Assembly: GCF_002906155.1 (NCBI RefSeq)
Contig: NZ_MUJK01000014.1
Coordinates: 1-64,000, forward strand
Length of the DNA: 64,000 nt
Direction: 5' to 3'
Source: Pseudomonas laurylsulfativorans
GTDB taxonomy: Bacteria; Pseudomonadota; Gammaproteobacteria; Pseudomonadales; Pseudomonadaceae
Part shown: piece after piece, positions 29,160 to 38,333 of the stretch
Layout of the letters: the number at the start of each line of letters is the position of its first letter
Numbering within the stretch: the stretch's first letter is position 1
Program-made: the position numbers and the translations under genes
The notes under the pieces: generated by a model
Seen by the model: the letters and a program-made list of their open reading frames with translations, nothing else
What the model was told of the DNA's origin: nothing
Databases searched by the model: none

Positions 29160-31196
29160 TTACCTCGATAGCAGATTGAGTTCTTGCGAGACAGGTGGCG
29201 TGCTCGCCAGGGGCAGGCGCAAGGTGAAGCACGTGCCTTGGCCCAGGGTCGATTGCACTTCCATCTGCCCCTTGTGGTTGTTAGTGATGATGAAATACGA
29301 CACCGACAGCCCAAGTCCGGTGCCCTGGCCGATTTCCTTGGTGGTGAAGAACGGTTCGAAGGTCCGTTTGCGCACGCTTTCGCTCATGCCGATGCCATTG
29401 TCCTCGACCTGAATTTCCGCCCATGGCGGATTCAGCCTGGTGCGCAGAATGATGCGCCCCGGCTCGCTGTCGTCTTCGCGCTGGTGGATGGCTTGCGCGG
29501 CGTTTTTCAACAGGTTGAGCAGCACTTGTTCCAGTTCGTTGGCGGTGCCGGGGACCGGTCCAAGCGCGGGATCGAACTGGCGAATGATGGCCTGGCCCTT
29601 GAAGTCGAAACCGATCGCCAGGTCGAAATCGTTACCGGCGATCTCCACCGCCTGGTCGATCAGGGCGGGCAGGTCGCAGGGGGCCATCTGGCGGGTGCTG
29701 CGACGGCTGAAACTGAGCATGTGGGTGACGATTTTGGCGGCCCGGGCGCCGGCCTGCTGGATGCCGTCGAGTAACTGTGGCACTTCGCGGATTTGCAGGT
29801 ACTGATTGACCGTCGCCAGTTCGATGCCGGCCTGTTCGGCCACTTCGAGGTTCTTCGGCAGATCGGGGGACAGACGTCGGCGAATGTTTTGCACGTTGTG
29901 CAGGATCGCACCCAAAGGGTTGTTGATCTCGTGGGCCATACCGGCGGCAAGACCGCCGACCGAGAGCATTTTCTCCGACTGCACCATCATCTCTTCCAGG
30001 GACAGGCGCTGGGTGATGTCGTCGATCCGGATCACCACGCCCCGCCCGGCGCCGCCCATCAACGGATAGAAGGTCAGGGCGTAGTGGCGGGGCTCTTCGT
30101 CCTTGAGCCAGGTGACACGTTCGATTTTGGCCACCGTGTGCTGTTCGACCGTTTGCTTGAGTTGCGGCAAGAACGGCTTGAGCGGTTCGAAGGCAAGGAA
30201 GATCGGCTGGTTCAGGGCTTCGTCGAGGCGAGTGCCGGACAAGGCGCTGGCTTCCTGGTTCCATTGCGTCACATAGAGCTGTTCGTCGAGGGCGATCAGT
30301 GCCGACGGCATGGAGTCGATGATGCTGTTGAGGTAGTTCTGGAAACCAGTGAGCTTTTTCTCGATCTTGCTGCGCACCTGGACTTCGAGCTCCAGCTTGC
30401 GGTTGGTATGGCGGGTTTCTTCCGCCAGGCCCTGGGCCTGGTCATAGGCAGCCTGGGAGTCGTCCCTGGCGCGTTTGAGTTGCTGCTCTCGGGCCTCGAT
30501 CCGCGAGAGCATGGTGTTGAACGCTTCGGCGAGGCTGCCGATTTCATCGTGGTTGCCTCGCGAAGCACGCAGTGCGTAGTTTTCCTCACGGGTTACCTGG
30601 CGGGACAACTCTTCGAGCTGATGGATCGGCCGGGTAATCAGGCGCTTGATCTGACGGGCGATGATCAGCCACAGCAACACACTGAAAATCAGAATCCCCA
30701 GGCTGGCCGTCAGGGTGCCGGTGTAGAACGCCACAGGCAGTTCACTGCTGGCGACCAACAGCAAATGCCCGGGCGCGGTTCCGGGGCGGGGCAGGGTGAT
30801 GACCTGATTGCTGCGAAACTCGGTCACCTGCCAATCTTCGATATGCCGGAACCGTTTCGGCAACTCCAGTTTCTCGCCGCGTTGCAGCTGCGCCAACTGT
30901 TCGCCCTTTCCGTCATACAGGACTGCCGCGCGCAGCGGTGAATAACTGTTGAGTTCGTTGAGCAGGCGCTCGGCGCTTTGCGGCGATTCCAGGGCTTCGG
31001 ACACAAGGCTCGGGTTCGACACCAGTCGGCCGATGGTCTGCAGGGCCTGGGGTGCCATGCTTTCCTGGGAGATGTAGTAAGCGGCGCTGATAAAGGTCAG
31101 GTTGGCAACCAGCAGGACGGTGACCATCAGTGCCAGCAGGGCGGCCAGCAGTTTCTGGCCGACGGGCAGGTTTTCAAGGCGCTGGCGCAATGGCAT
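29160..31196 (-). CDS. membrane sensor histidine kinase, no regulator beside it
   Basis: The 678-residue kinase has a first membrane helix at about 15-38, a periplasmic loop to 155, a second helix near 160-182 and HAMP to about 235. A coiled coil, then a PAS domain at about 285-400, follow. HisKA has the phospho-acceptor in GMAHEINNPLGAILHNVQNI. The ATPase boxes are NELEQVLLNLLKNAAQAI, DNGIGM and GQGTGLGLSVSYFI. The HEINNPLG form is that of NtrB/DctB-type kinases, which usually feed sigma-54 activators. No receiver domain is fused, and none is in the neighbourhood. The signal is unknown. Confidence 0.9.
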   Translation of the reverse strand: MPLRQRLENLPVGQKLLAALLALMVTVLLVANLTFISAAYYISQESMAPQALQTIGRLVSNPSLVSEALESPQSAERLLNELNSYSPLRAAVLYDGKGEQLAQLQRGEKLELPKRFRHIEDWQVTEFRSNQVITLPRPGTAPGHLLLVASSELPVAFYTGTLTASLGILIFSVLLWLIIARQIKRLITRPIHQLEELSRQVTREENYALRASRGNHDEIGSLAEAFNTMLSRIEAREQQLKRARDDSQAAYDQAQGLAEETRHTNRKLELEVQVRSKIEKKLTGFQNYLNSIIDSMPSALIALDEQLYVTQWNQEASALSGTRLDEALNQPIFLAFEPLKPFLPQLKQTVEQHTVAKIERVTWLKDEEPRHYALTFYPLMGGAGRGVVIRIDDITQRLSLEEMMVQSEKMLSVGGLAAGMAHEINNPLGAILHNVQNIRRRLSPDLPKNLEVAEQAGIELATVNQYLQIREVPQLLDGIQQAGARAAKIVTHMLSFSRRSTRQMAPCDLPALIDQAVEIAGNDFDLAIGFDFKGQAIIRQFDPALGPVPGTANELEQVLLNLLKNAAQAIHQREDDSEPGRIILRTRLNPPWAEIQVEDNGIGMSESVRKRTFEPFFTTKEIGQGTGLGLSVSYFIITNNHKGQMEVQSTLGQGTCFTLRLPLASTPPVSQELNLLSR

Positions 31197-31241
31197 TGGA
31201 TTGATCGCAGAAAAGGAACAAGTGGCCAGCGTAGCCGCTGC

Positions 31242-32159
31242 TCAGTCGCTGGGCAATCCAAGGCTTTGCAGGCGAGCGATCAACCGTGACTCAAGCTGAT
31301 TGAGGTGAGGCAGGTTCAGTTGATGGCGTCCGGCCACTTTGCAGGCGTAGCCCAGCAGATAGCTGATTTCTGTTCGGCGTTTGCTCGTGACGTCCTGATG
31401 CATTGATGAGTAGTTGGCTGCGGTGGCGTGAATCACCCGTTCGACTTCCTGTTGCAGGTTTTCGGCGGCTGCCGGCTGACCGCAACGCTCGAGCAACTCC
31501 ACCAGTTCACCGCACAGGGTGGCAACCTCGCAGTGATGTTGCTGTAAGCCACCGTTGCGGCAATCGTGTAGCACCGTCAGCGGATTGATTGCACAGTTGA
31601 GGGCGAGTTTGCGCCACAGTCGGGTCAGGATGTCGGTACTCCATTCGTGGGGGATGCTGGCGGTGCTCAGGTCGTCGAGCCAGATCGGTGCGACCGGATG
31701 GCTCGCATCCCCCAGCCAGGTGAAGCCGTGCCCGGCAAACACCACGCGCCAATCGCCGTCGCGGAAGGCGCCTTCGGTGCTCGACGCATAGATGCAGCGT
31801 GCCTGCGGAACCTGTGCGGCCACTGCGTCCTGGCTGCCCAGGCCATTTTGTAGCAGGATCAGCTCGGCACCGGGGGCCAGGCGGGGCGCCAGTCGGGCCA
31901 CCGCGCTTTCGGTATCGTAGGCTTTACACGCCACCAGCAGGCGGTTGATCGGCTGCGTGCTGTCGGCTGTCTCTGCGGGCACGGCATAGTGTTGCGCCTC
32001 GCCGTGTTCCACCAATGTCAAACCACCGCTCGCCTCATAGGCCTGTAGTCTCGTGGTATCCCGCAGGACCAGCCTCACCGGTACGCCAGCCCGCGCCAGA
32101 CGTGTTGCCCATAAAGTGCCGAGGCTGCCGGCGCCCAGAACATGCCAGGTGGTGGACAT
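31242..32159 (-). CDS. panE: 2-dehydropantoate 2-reductase
   Basis: PanE reduces ketopantoate to pantoate with NADPH in coenzyme A synthesis. The 305-residue protein has the nucleotide-binding GAGSLGTLWATRLARAG and LLVACKAYDTESAV. The catalytic Lys lies in RLWRKLALNCAINPLTVL, and a C-terminal helical domain includes TSKRTEISYLLG. It is the first gene of a three-gene unit with the histidine kinase, 45 bases downstream, and the adenosyltransferase. It is divergent from yajQ. Confidence 0.93.
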   Translation of the reverse strand: MSTTWHVLGAGSLGTLWATRLARAGVPVRLVLRDTTRLQAYEASGGLTLVEHGEAQHYAVPAETADSTQPINRLLVACKAYDTESAVARLAPRLAPGAELILLQNGLGSQDAVAAQVPQARCIYASSTEGAFRDGDWRVVFAGHGFTWLGDASHPVAPIWLDDLSTASIPHEWSTDILTRLWRKLALNCAINPLTVLHDCRNGGLQQHHCEVATLCGELVELLERCGQPAAAENLQQEVERVIHATAANYSSMHQDVTSKRRTEISYLLGYACKVAGRHQLNLPHLNQLESRLIARLQSLGLPSD

Positions 32160-32222
32160 CAGCTTTTTGCTCTCTTTAAGGCGTGCATTGGCAGCTCACA
32201 GTGAATGATGGGAAAGACCCGT

Positions 32223-32228
32223 TATAAT
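32223..32228 (+). promoter_or_regulatory. -10 element for yajQ
   Basis: A perfect TATAAT lies 66 bases before the yajQ ATG in the panE-yajQ divergent gap. The -35 region at proper spacing (AGTGAA at 32200) is poor, so the promoter is probable but not proven. Confidence 0.5.
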
Positions 32229-32293
32229 CAGCGCGGATTTTAACCGCAAGCCAGGCGTGCTCCATCGGCGCGCCTTTATATTGGAGAGATTAC

Positions 32294-32779
32294 ATGCCGT
32301 CGTTCGACGTGGTATCCGAACTGGACAAACACGAAGTCACCAACGCGGTCGAGAACGCCGTCAAGGAACTCGATCGTCGTTATGACCTGAAAGGCAAAGG
32401 CAGCTTCGAGTTCAAGGAAAAAGACCTGACCGTCAACCTGACCGCGGAAGCGGATTTCCAGCTCGAAGCGATGATTGAGATCCTCAAGCTGGCCCTGGTC
32501 AAGCGCAAAATCGACGTGCAGTGCCTTGAGGTCAAGGACGCGTTCGCGTCGGGCAAGCTGATGAAGCAGGAAGCCGTCCTCAAGGAAGGCATCGACAAGG
32601 AGCTGGCGAAGAAAATCGTCGCTCACGTCAAAGATGCCAAGCTCAAGGTCCAGGCTGCCATTCAGGGCGAGCAGGTTCGTATTACCGGCAAGAAGCGCGA
32701 TGACCTGCAGGAAGCCATTGCTGTGCTGCGAGCCAAGGAATTCGGTATGCCGCTGCAGTTCAACAACTTCCGCGACTGA
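32294..32779 (+). CDS. yajQ: YajQ-family nucleotide-binding protein
   Basis: The 161-residue protein consists of two ferredoxin-like repeats, as in YajQ. It starts MPSFDVVSELDKHEVTNAVE and ends KEFGMPLQFNNFRD. Relatives bind cyclic di-GMP and in Xanthomonas act on transcription. The E. coli protein binds nucleic acid or nucleotides. The exact job in Pseudomonas is uncertain. It has a GGAGAG ribosome site and a strong terminator hairpin behind it. Confidence 0.92.
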   Translation: MPSFDVVSELDKHEVTNAVENAVKELDRRYDLKGKGSFEFKEKDLTVNLTAEADFQLEAMIEILKLALVKRKIDVQCLEVKDAFASGKLMKQEAVLKEGIDKELAKKIVAHVKDAKLKVQAAIQGEQVRITGKKRDDLQEAIAVLRAKEFGMPLQFNNFRD

Positions 32780-32828
32780 TTTGAAAGCGGGAACCTATCG
32801 GCGTTTGCGACGTCGGAGGCCCAAGCAA

Positions 32829-32880
32829 CGGCAGAAACGATTGAACCCGTCGCGGTTCGATCTTTCTGCCGCTTTTTTTT
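32829..32880 (+). terminator. terminator of yajQ
   Basis: CGGCAGAAA at 32829 pairs with TTTCTGCCG at 32863. An inner ATTGAACC/GGTTCGAT pairing extends the stem, and eight T follow. Confidence 0.85.
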
Positions 32881-32916
32881 ACGCATGCCGGATAGCCGGA
32901 AAACAGGAGCAAGTAG

Positions 32917-33759
32917 ATGGACTTAAATGCTGAGGTAGACAACCTGGTCAAGGTTTCCCAAACCTGGATCCCGATGATCATGGAATACGGCAGTCGTGTA
33001 CTGCTGGCGGTCATCACCCTGGCCATCGGCTGGTGGCTGATCAACAAAGTCACGAAAAAGCTCGGCGGCCTGATTGCCTTGCGCAATGCCGACCTGGCGC
33101 TGCAAGGTTTTATCAGCAGCCTGGCGAACATCATCCTCAAGATCCTGCTGGTCGTCAGCGTAGCCTCGATGATCGGTGTGGAAACCACTTCGTTTGTCGC
33201 GGCGATTGGTGCGGCGGGTCTGGCCATTGGTCTGGCCTTGCAGGGCAGCCTGGCGAACTTCGCCGGCGGCGTGTTGATCTTGCTGTTCCGTCCGTTTCGT
33301 ATCGGTGACTGGATCGAGGCTCAGGGTATCGCCGGCACCGTCGACAGCATCCAGATTTTCCATACCGTGCTGCGTACCGGTGACAACAAGACCATCATCG
33401 TGCCCAACGGCAATTTGTCGAACGGCATCATCACCAACACCAATCGTCAGCCGACCCGCAAAGTCGTGTTTGATGTAGGTGTTGATTACGAAGCGGACTT
33501 GCAGAAAGCCCGTCAAGTATTGCTGGAGCTGGCCAAGGATCCCCGTGTATTGACTGACCCGGCACCTCAGGCAGTCATTTCGACATTGGGTGACAGTTCT
33601 ATCACTGTTTCGCTGCGTGTCTGGGTGAAGACAGCAGATTATTGGGATGTGATGTTCATGTTCAACGAACTGTCCCGTGATCACCTGAGACAAGCTGGTA
33701 TCGATATTCCATTTCCACAGCGGGTTATTCGCGTGGTTCAGGAATCCGCAGTGCAGTGA
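32917..33759 (+). CDS. mscS: small-conductance mechanosensitive channel
   Basis: The 280-residue MscS channel opens under membrane tension to release solutes in osmotic downshock. It has three membrane helices (about residues 20-45, 65-85, 92-125). The pore helix has the Gly/Ala pattern AAIGAAGLAIGLALQGSLAN, then the beta domain signature GVLILLFRPFRIGDWIE. A C-terminal alpha/beta vestibule follows. Length and order match E. coli MscS. It is followed by its own terminator. Confidence 0.93.
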   Translation: MDLNAEVDNLVKVSQTWIPMIMEYGSRVLLAVITLAIGWWLINKVTKKLGGLIALRNADLALQGFISSLANIILKILLVVSVASMIGVETTSFVAAIGAAGLAIGLALQGSLANFAGGVLILLFRPFRIGDWIEAQGIAGTVDSIQIFHTVLRTGDNKTIIVPNGNLSNGIITNTNRQPTRKVVFDVGVDYEADLQKARQVLLELAKDPRVLTDPAPQAVISTLGDSSITVSLRVWVKTADYWDVMFMFNELSRDHLRQAGIDIPFPQRVIRVVQESAVQ

Positions 33760-33842
33760 CGGGCCTTGCCATACATGACTGACTTTTCGGTCAGGTATGT
33801 AAGTCGGCTGTTCAATAATTGAACAATTTGCACAGGCAATAA

Positions 33843-33876
33843 AAAAGGCCCATCCGAAGATGGGCCTTTTGTTTTG
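33843..33876. terminator. terminator between mscS and oprD
   Basis: AAAAGGCCCATC (33843-33854) pairs perfectly with GATGGGCCTTTT (33859-33870) around CGAA. Both sides carry A or T runs, so it works for both convergent genes. Confidence 0.9.
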
Positions 33877-33900
33877 TTACCGCAAACTAACTGGATGCGA

Positions 33901-35229
33901 TTACAAAACCGACAGCGGGTAGTCGACGATGAAACGGAACTCTTTCACGTCGCCTTCACCTTCGTCAGCGTTAGCGAAGTGCCATGCTTGACGAATACGG
34001 AAGGACAGGTCTTTTGCCGGGCCAGATTGAACAACGTACTTGGCTTCGAAGTTGGTTTCGTTGTGCTTGCCGTCTGCACCGTAGATGCCTTCGTAAGCGC
34101 CGCCAACTGGAGCTTTGGTGCCGTCGATGTCCCAACCTTTCACGTAACGGGTCATGAAGCTCAGACCTGGAACGCCGTACTCAGCCATTTTCAGGTCGTA
34201 ACGAACCTGTGCAGACTTCTCGCCAGGGGCGTTGAAGTCAGAGTACTGGATGGAGTTGGCGAGGAAGATCGAGTCGCCGCCGCGGTTGTTTTTACCCACA
34301 CCGATGTAGTCGAACGGAGTGTCACCGTTAACCTTCTGGAAGGCGAGGGTGATGGTGTGCGCTTTCATGAACGAGAACGCGGCTGCCAGGGAGTAAGCAG
34401 TGTTGCTGATCTCGCCTGCTTTGGCATCACCAGTGTCTTTGGTGTTGTAGATGTTACCGTCCAGGTTCAGCGACTCGTCGCCACCCATCGGGATGGTGTA
34501 GTTCAGGTTGGCGTAGTACTGGTTCCAGATGTCTTCCAGCTTGGCGCCGTACAGCGATGCCGACAGGTTGTCGGTGATGCCGTATTTGCCACCGAAGTAG
34601 TCGATGGAGTTGGCTTCTACGCCAGCGTAGGTTGCAAACAGGCCGCCGTCACGAGCGTTACGGTCCTGGCTGGTACCCGAGTAGAAGTGACCGGCTTCGA
34701 GGTCAAGGTCTTTGACTTCGCTGCTCTGCAGCTGGATGCCGCTGGCAGTTTGAGGAAGGATTCGGGAGCCGCCAACTGCAAACACTGGAGCAGTGCTTGG
34801 CTGCATGTCGCCGACTTTCAGCTCGGTTTTGGATACGCGGAATTTAACAGCGCCACCGGCCTTGCCCTGGCTGTCGTTGACTTCGCCATCGGCATCGCGG
34901 CTCATGTTGCCGGTGCCGCCGGTGCCATCACCGCCGTCCAGTTTGATTGCCAGGTAACCGAAAGCGTCAACGCCAACGCCGATCAGGCCTTGGGTGTAAC
35001 CGGAGCTGAAGTTGCCCCAAATACCTTGGGTCCAGTCTTTCTGGTCGTTGCCGCCATCTTTGTTATCACGGTTGAAGTAGTAGTTGCGAACCAGCAAGTT
35101 CAGAGTGCTGTCTTCAACAATACCTTTGGCTTCAGCCTGGTCACTTACGAAAGGGGCGGCCGTAGCCAATTGGGTACTGGCTGCTGCTGCAACTGCCAGT
35201 GCGATCATGCTCCACTTCATCACGCGCAT
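33901..35229 (-). CDS. oprD: OprD-family outer-membrane porin
   Basis: The 442-residue porin has a signal peptide (cleavage after about residue 25, AATA-APFV) and a beta-barrel. Characteristic stretches are AEAKGIVEDSTLNLLVRNYY, GGSRILPQTASGIQLQSSE, SIFLANSIQYSDFNAPGEKS and the end FRFIVDYPLSVL. They are close to those I know of P. aeruginosa OprD, the basic amino-acid and carbapenem channel. The downstream neighbours HIT, slyX, cold-shock, dps and aspS match the PAO1 oprD locus. An AAGGAG lies ten bases before ATG 35229. Loops differ from PAO1, so substrate preference may differ. Confidence 0.88.
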   Translation of the reverse strand: MRVMKWSMIALAVAAAASTQLATAAPFVSDQAEAKGIVEDSTLNLLVRNYYFNRDNKDGGNDQKDWTQGIWGNFSSGYTQGLIGVGVDAFGYLAIKLDGGDGTGGTGNMSRDADGEVNDSQGKAGGAVKFRVSKTELKVGDMQPSTAPVFAVGGSRILPQTASGIQLQSSEVKDLDLEAGHFYSGTSQDRNARDGGLFATYAGVEANSIDYFGGKYGITDNLSASLYGAKLEDIWNQYYANLNYTIPMGGDESLNLDGNIYNTKDTGDAKAGEISNTAYSLAAAFSFMKAHTITLAFQKVNGDTPFDYIGVGKNNRGGDSIFLANSIQYSDFNAPGEKSAQVRYDLKMAEYGVPGLSFMTRYVKGWDIDGTKAPVGGAYEGIYGADGKHNETNFEAKYVVQSGPAKDLSFRIRQAWHFANADEGEGDVKEFRFIVDYPLSVL

Positions 35230-36140
35230 CGTGATTTGCTCCTTTGGTTTTAGAAGAGTACTGCCGTCCCACCTGTTTTATTATCTGGGCGGCTCTTTCT
35301 TTTTGTGTCGGCGCAAACTTATATCACGCCGACAATGTTGGCGATACTTGCGTATCTAACCTTTCGCGTTCTTTACGACCCTGTCGCAAACAGCTTGGTA
35401 GATGTCGCAAATTTCGAGCTCCGACGCAACCGGGCTGACAACTTTAATGCTGTTTTTCGAGCCTTGGCGCCAGTAAAAAGAGTCCTGGTGAAACGTTTGA
35501 ATCTCCATCGGGCTACCTTGCCACTGTCTTTTTTGCCTGAAGGCCACCGCTTCCAGCAGGTGCCACTCAGGTGATGTTGGGTATGAATGCAACAAACATG
35601 CACAAATTTGGTTTTGTTACATTTTTTTTCTATTTTGACTGCCTGACGCTGTAAAAGCCTCATAAAACCGGGGGGTTCAAGCGCGTTTAGTTTGGGCTTG
35701 ACGCCTTGCCTGACATCATGTTGCATCCTTCGGGTCGACTGCCTGACAACCCTAAATGTTACCGGTTCACCCCGCCAGTGAGTAAATGGCGGATGTCGAA
35801 GCGTTCAGCGTAGACCCACTGTGCGGTTTTGGTGCAAAAAATCTTTTGCCTTGTGATGAACTCATCCCTGTCCAGCGCTTGCCTGAAGCGAACTATCTCT
35901 TGCTAATCAGTCATTTCGGCATTTTTTCCGGCCAATCAGTTCTGTAATGGTGCGCGGCGGTGAAAAGTGTCTCATCCGGGGGCGGGCTTTCAGCCTTTTG
36001 TTGGCGCTCGTGGCCTCTGTGCAAGGTTCGCCGTGAAGCGCGCGCCGTTCGCAGGTATGCTGCCGTCCGGTCGCTTGGTGTGCTGTCCCATCTGGATGGG
36101 CGCTAAGCTGAAAAATGATGACCCGGCGGGAGTACGCGCA
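35230..36140. other. 911-base gap between oprD and the HIT gene
   Basis: No gene is supported on either strand. The short ORFs lack ribosome sites and coding character. The gap must contain the oprD promoter and leader and the HIT promoter. T-rich runs near 35610-35640 and 35920-35935 stand out, but no clear consensus promoter, operator or hairpin was recognised. Confidence 0.5.
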
Positions 36141-36566
36141 GTGTTCGCTCTAGATCCACGACTTCAACAAGACACGTTACCGATCGGGGACTTTCCGCTC
36201 TGCCGGTTGCTGTTGTCCAACGATTCGAACTATCCCTGGTTCATCCTGGTACCTCGTCGTGAGGCTATCAGTGAGATATTTCAGTTGGATGTCGCAGACC
36301 AGCAGCAGCTTTGGCAGGAGACGACGGCGCTTTCGCAAGTGCTCAAGGATTCGTTCGATGCGGACAAGTTGAATGTTGCGGCGCTGGGCAATGTCGTCAG
36401 TCAGTTGCACATGCATGTGATCGTACGCCAGCGCGAAGATGCCGCCTGGCCAGCACCGGTTTGGGGTAAGTGCCCGGCAAAACCCTACAGTTCGGAGCAG
36501 ATTGCCGCCATTCGCGAGCGTTTGCGCCTGATATTGACCGATGAATTTACGTTTCTGGAGGGCTGA
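36141..36566 (+). CDS. HIT-domain nucleotide hydrolase/transferase
   Basis: The 141-residue protein has the histidine-triad motif QLHMHVIVRQ at about residues 85-95, with Gln in place of the first His, a common form in this subgroup. NVVSQLHMHV precedes it, and WPAPVWG lies after it. HIT proteins cleave or transfer AMP from dinucleotides and amino-acyl adenylates. The physiological substrate is not known. The GTG at 36141 (with GGAG ahead) was preferred, because the frame upstream is GC-poor junk with Cys and Arg runs. slyX follows three bases later. Confidence 0.82.
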   Translation: MFALDPRLQQDTLPIGDFPLCRLLLSNDSNYPWFILVPRREAISEIFQLDVADQQQLWQETTALSQVLKDSFDADKLNVAALGNVVSQLHMHVIVRQREDAAWPAPVWGKCPAKPYSSEQIAAIRERLRLILTDEFTFLEG

Positions 36567-36569
36567 CCC

Positions 36570-36776
36570 ATGAGCCTGGAAGAACGCGTTACCGACCTTG
36601 AAAGCCGCCTGGCCTTTCAGGATGACACCATCCAGGCATTGAATGATGTGCTGGTCGCGCAGCAGCGCGTGGTCGAGCGCCTGCAACTGCAAATGGCTGC
36701 GCTGCTCAAGCGGCAGGAGGAGATGGTCGGCCAGTTCGAGTCGTTCGAAGAAGAAGCGCCCCCGCCGCACTATTAA
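36570..36776 (+). CDS. slyX: SlyX family protein
   Basis: The 68-residue protein starts MSLEERVTDLESRLAFQDDT and is a single coiled coil with the C-terminal PPHY of the SlyX family. The function is unknown. The E. coli gene lies next to slyD. It is coupled to the HIT gene, and the terminator at 36792 closes the two-gene transcript. Confidence 0.9.
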   Translation: MSLEERVTDLESRLAFQDDTIQALNDVLVAQQRVVERLQLQMAALLKRQEEMVGQFESFEEEAPPPHY

Positions 36777-36791
36777 GCAATATGCAGGCAT

Positions 36792-36832
36792 AAAAAAACC
36801 GCGGACAGCCAAGCTGTGCGCGGTTTTTTTTA
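36792..36832. terminator. terminator between slyX and the membrane cold-shock gene
   Basis: AAAAAAACCGCG and CGCGGTTTTTTT form the stem, and an inner ACAGC/GCTGT pairing lies in the loop. A and T runs on both sides let it serve both converging genes. Confidence 0.85.
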
Positions 36833-36840
36833 GCCTTGAA

Positions 36841-37443
36841 TCAGCGGCGCGGCAGTGCGGCGATCACATCTTCGGCTTGCAGGCCCTTGTCACGATTCAT
36901 GACAGAGAACTCCACGCGCTGGCCTTCGACCAGGACGCGGTGGCCTTCACCGCGAATGGCCCGGAAGTGGACGAAGATATCGTCGCCGGAGTCTCGGGAA
37001 ATGAAGCCAAAGCCTTTGGACGTGTTGAACCACTTGACGGTGCCGGTATCGCGGTTGCTCATGTCGTAGCTTGGCGAGGCGGCGGCCGGAGACGATTTGT
37101 AGAAGCTGATGCCCAGGTGCAGGGCAACAGCGATCACGGCTGCGACCAGGCTGAACAGAACGGCCGGTTGGCCGGCGATGACCGGCATCGGTGCGATAAG
37201 CGTCAGGGTTTGCAGGACTACCGCCAGCACCAGCAGGGCGCTGACCAGATTCTGCAGTTGGTGGCGCGGACCTTTGTTCCAGTACGGGATGACAGGTGCA
37301 AGCGTGAGGTTGAGCAGGCCGAAAAAGGCCAGGTACAGCGCGTCAGGTTGTTGCAGGTAAGGTAAGGCTTCGGAGTGCAGGCTAGGGATGAAGGACAGCA
37401 GCAAGGCCGCTGTGCCTATCAGCAGATGGACGATTTTCAACAT
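36841..37443 (-). CDS. membrane-anchored cold-shock-domain protein
   Basis: The 200-residue protein joins about 120 residues with four membrane helices (about 4-20, 35-52, 65-85, 90-112) to a complete cold-shock domain at about 132-198. The domain has GTVKWFNTSKGFGFISRDSG (RNP1) and DIFVHFRAI (RNP2), so nucleic-acid binding is expected at the cytoplasmic face of the membrane. A matching gene exists at the same place in P. aeruginosa, as I recall. What it tethers to the membrane is unknown. It is convergent with slyX. Confidence 0.85.
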   Translation of the reverse strand: MLKIVHLLIGTAALLLSFIPSLHSEALPYLQQPDALYLAFFGLLNLTLAPVIPYWNKGPRHQLQNLVSALLVLAVVLQTLTLIAPMPVIAGQPAVLFSLVAAVIAVALHLGISFYKSSPAAASPSYDMSNRDTGTVKWFNTSKGFGFISRDSGDDIFVHFRAIRGEGHRVLVEGQRVEFSVMNRDKGLQAEDVIAALPRR

Positions 37444-37754
37444 TTTAATTAACTCACGTTAAGACAGCTCACAAGGAAGAGCTGATGGCGCACGGTTCGC
37501 TTCAAAACAATGAAAGAGGCGTTGGACACGTACCCGGTATCAGCCTATGCGCCATACCCCGAAAAAATAGGCACTGGCGACACGCTGTCTATTTAACAGC
37601 AAAGCCGCAGGCTACTCAAATCAGGGCGTCCGGCGGCTCTTTGAGGGCGATTTGCCGCAGGTTGCCCGAAGTTCCGCGGCTGCGGCAAGGCGGTAGGCTT
37701 GCTAGAGTGAGCGGGCACCTGCTGGCTGAACTTCATCACCTTTAGGGGAAAAAC
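37444..37754. other. divergent gap, cold-shock gene to dps
   Basis: These 311 bases hold no supported gene. They should include both promoters. AGGGGAAAAAC just before 37755 is the dps ribosome site. No OxyR- or Fur-like site was recognised. Confidence 0.4.
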
Positions 37755-38225
37755 ATGGCAATCGATATCGGTATCAGTGAAGAGGACCGCAAGTCCATCG
37801 TCGACGGGCTTTCGCGCCTGCTGTCGGACACCTACGTGCTTTATTTGAAAACCCATAATTTCCATTGGAATGTCACCGGGCCGATGTTTCGAACTCTGCA
37901 CTTGATGTTCGAAGAGCAATATACCGAGCTGGCCCTGGCAGTCGATTCGATTGCCGAGCGCATTCGTGCCCTGGGGTTTCCTGCTCCCGGTGCCTATTCC
38001 GTCTATGCGCGGCTTTCCTCTATCAAGGAGGAGGTGGGCGTGCCTGCCGCCGAGGACATGATCAGGCAATTGGTCGAGGGGCAGGAGGCGGTCACGCGGA
38101 CGGCGCGGGGGATTTTTCCCCTGCTCGACAAGGTCAGTGACGAACCTACGGCGGACTTGCTGACCCAGCGCATGCAGGTGCATGAAAAAACGGCGTGGAT
38201 GCTTCGCGCTCTGCTGGATCAGTAA
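37755..38225 (+). CDS. Dps-family ferritin-like stress protein
   Basis: The 156-residue protein is a four-helix ferritin-like Dps. The ferroxidase ligands are in TYVLYLKTHNFHWNVTGP and LHLMFEEQYTELALAVDSIA, with His and the Asp/Glu of the inter-subunit iron site. Dps dodecamers store iron and shield DNA from peroxide. The N-terminus MAIDIGISEEDRKSIVDG has few Lys residues, so direct DNA binding is doubtful. The gene lies upstream of aspS as in P. aeruginosa, with two small genes between them. Confidence 0.9.
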   Translation: MAIDIGISEEDRKSIVDGLSRLLSDTYVLYLKTHNFHWNVTGPMFRTLHLMFEEQYTELALAVDSIAERIRALGFPAPGAYSVYARLSSIKEEVGVPAAEDMIRQLVEGQEAVTRTARGIFPLLDKVSDEPTADLLTQRMQVHEKTAWMLRALLDQ

Positions 38226-38333
38226 CGCTTGCGTGCGCGGATGACGCCTTGAAGTGTCGTCTGCGCTCTTCTTTCCTACGCCATTCAATTAGGTGCTTCT
38301 GAAGGGGGCATTACTTCGCTGCGTGGGAAAAAG

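Noticed and set aside
35305..35574. 89-codon ORF upstream of oprD
   Set aside because: No ribosome site, no known similarity, and it overlaps the expected oprD control region.
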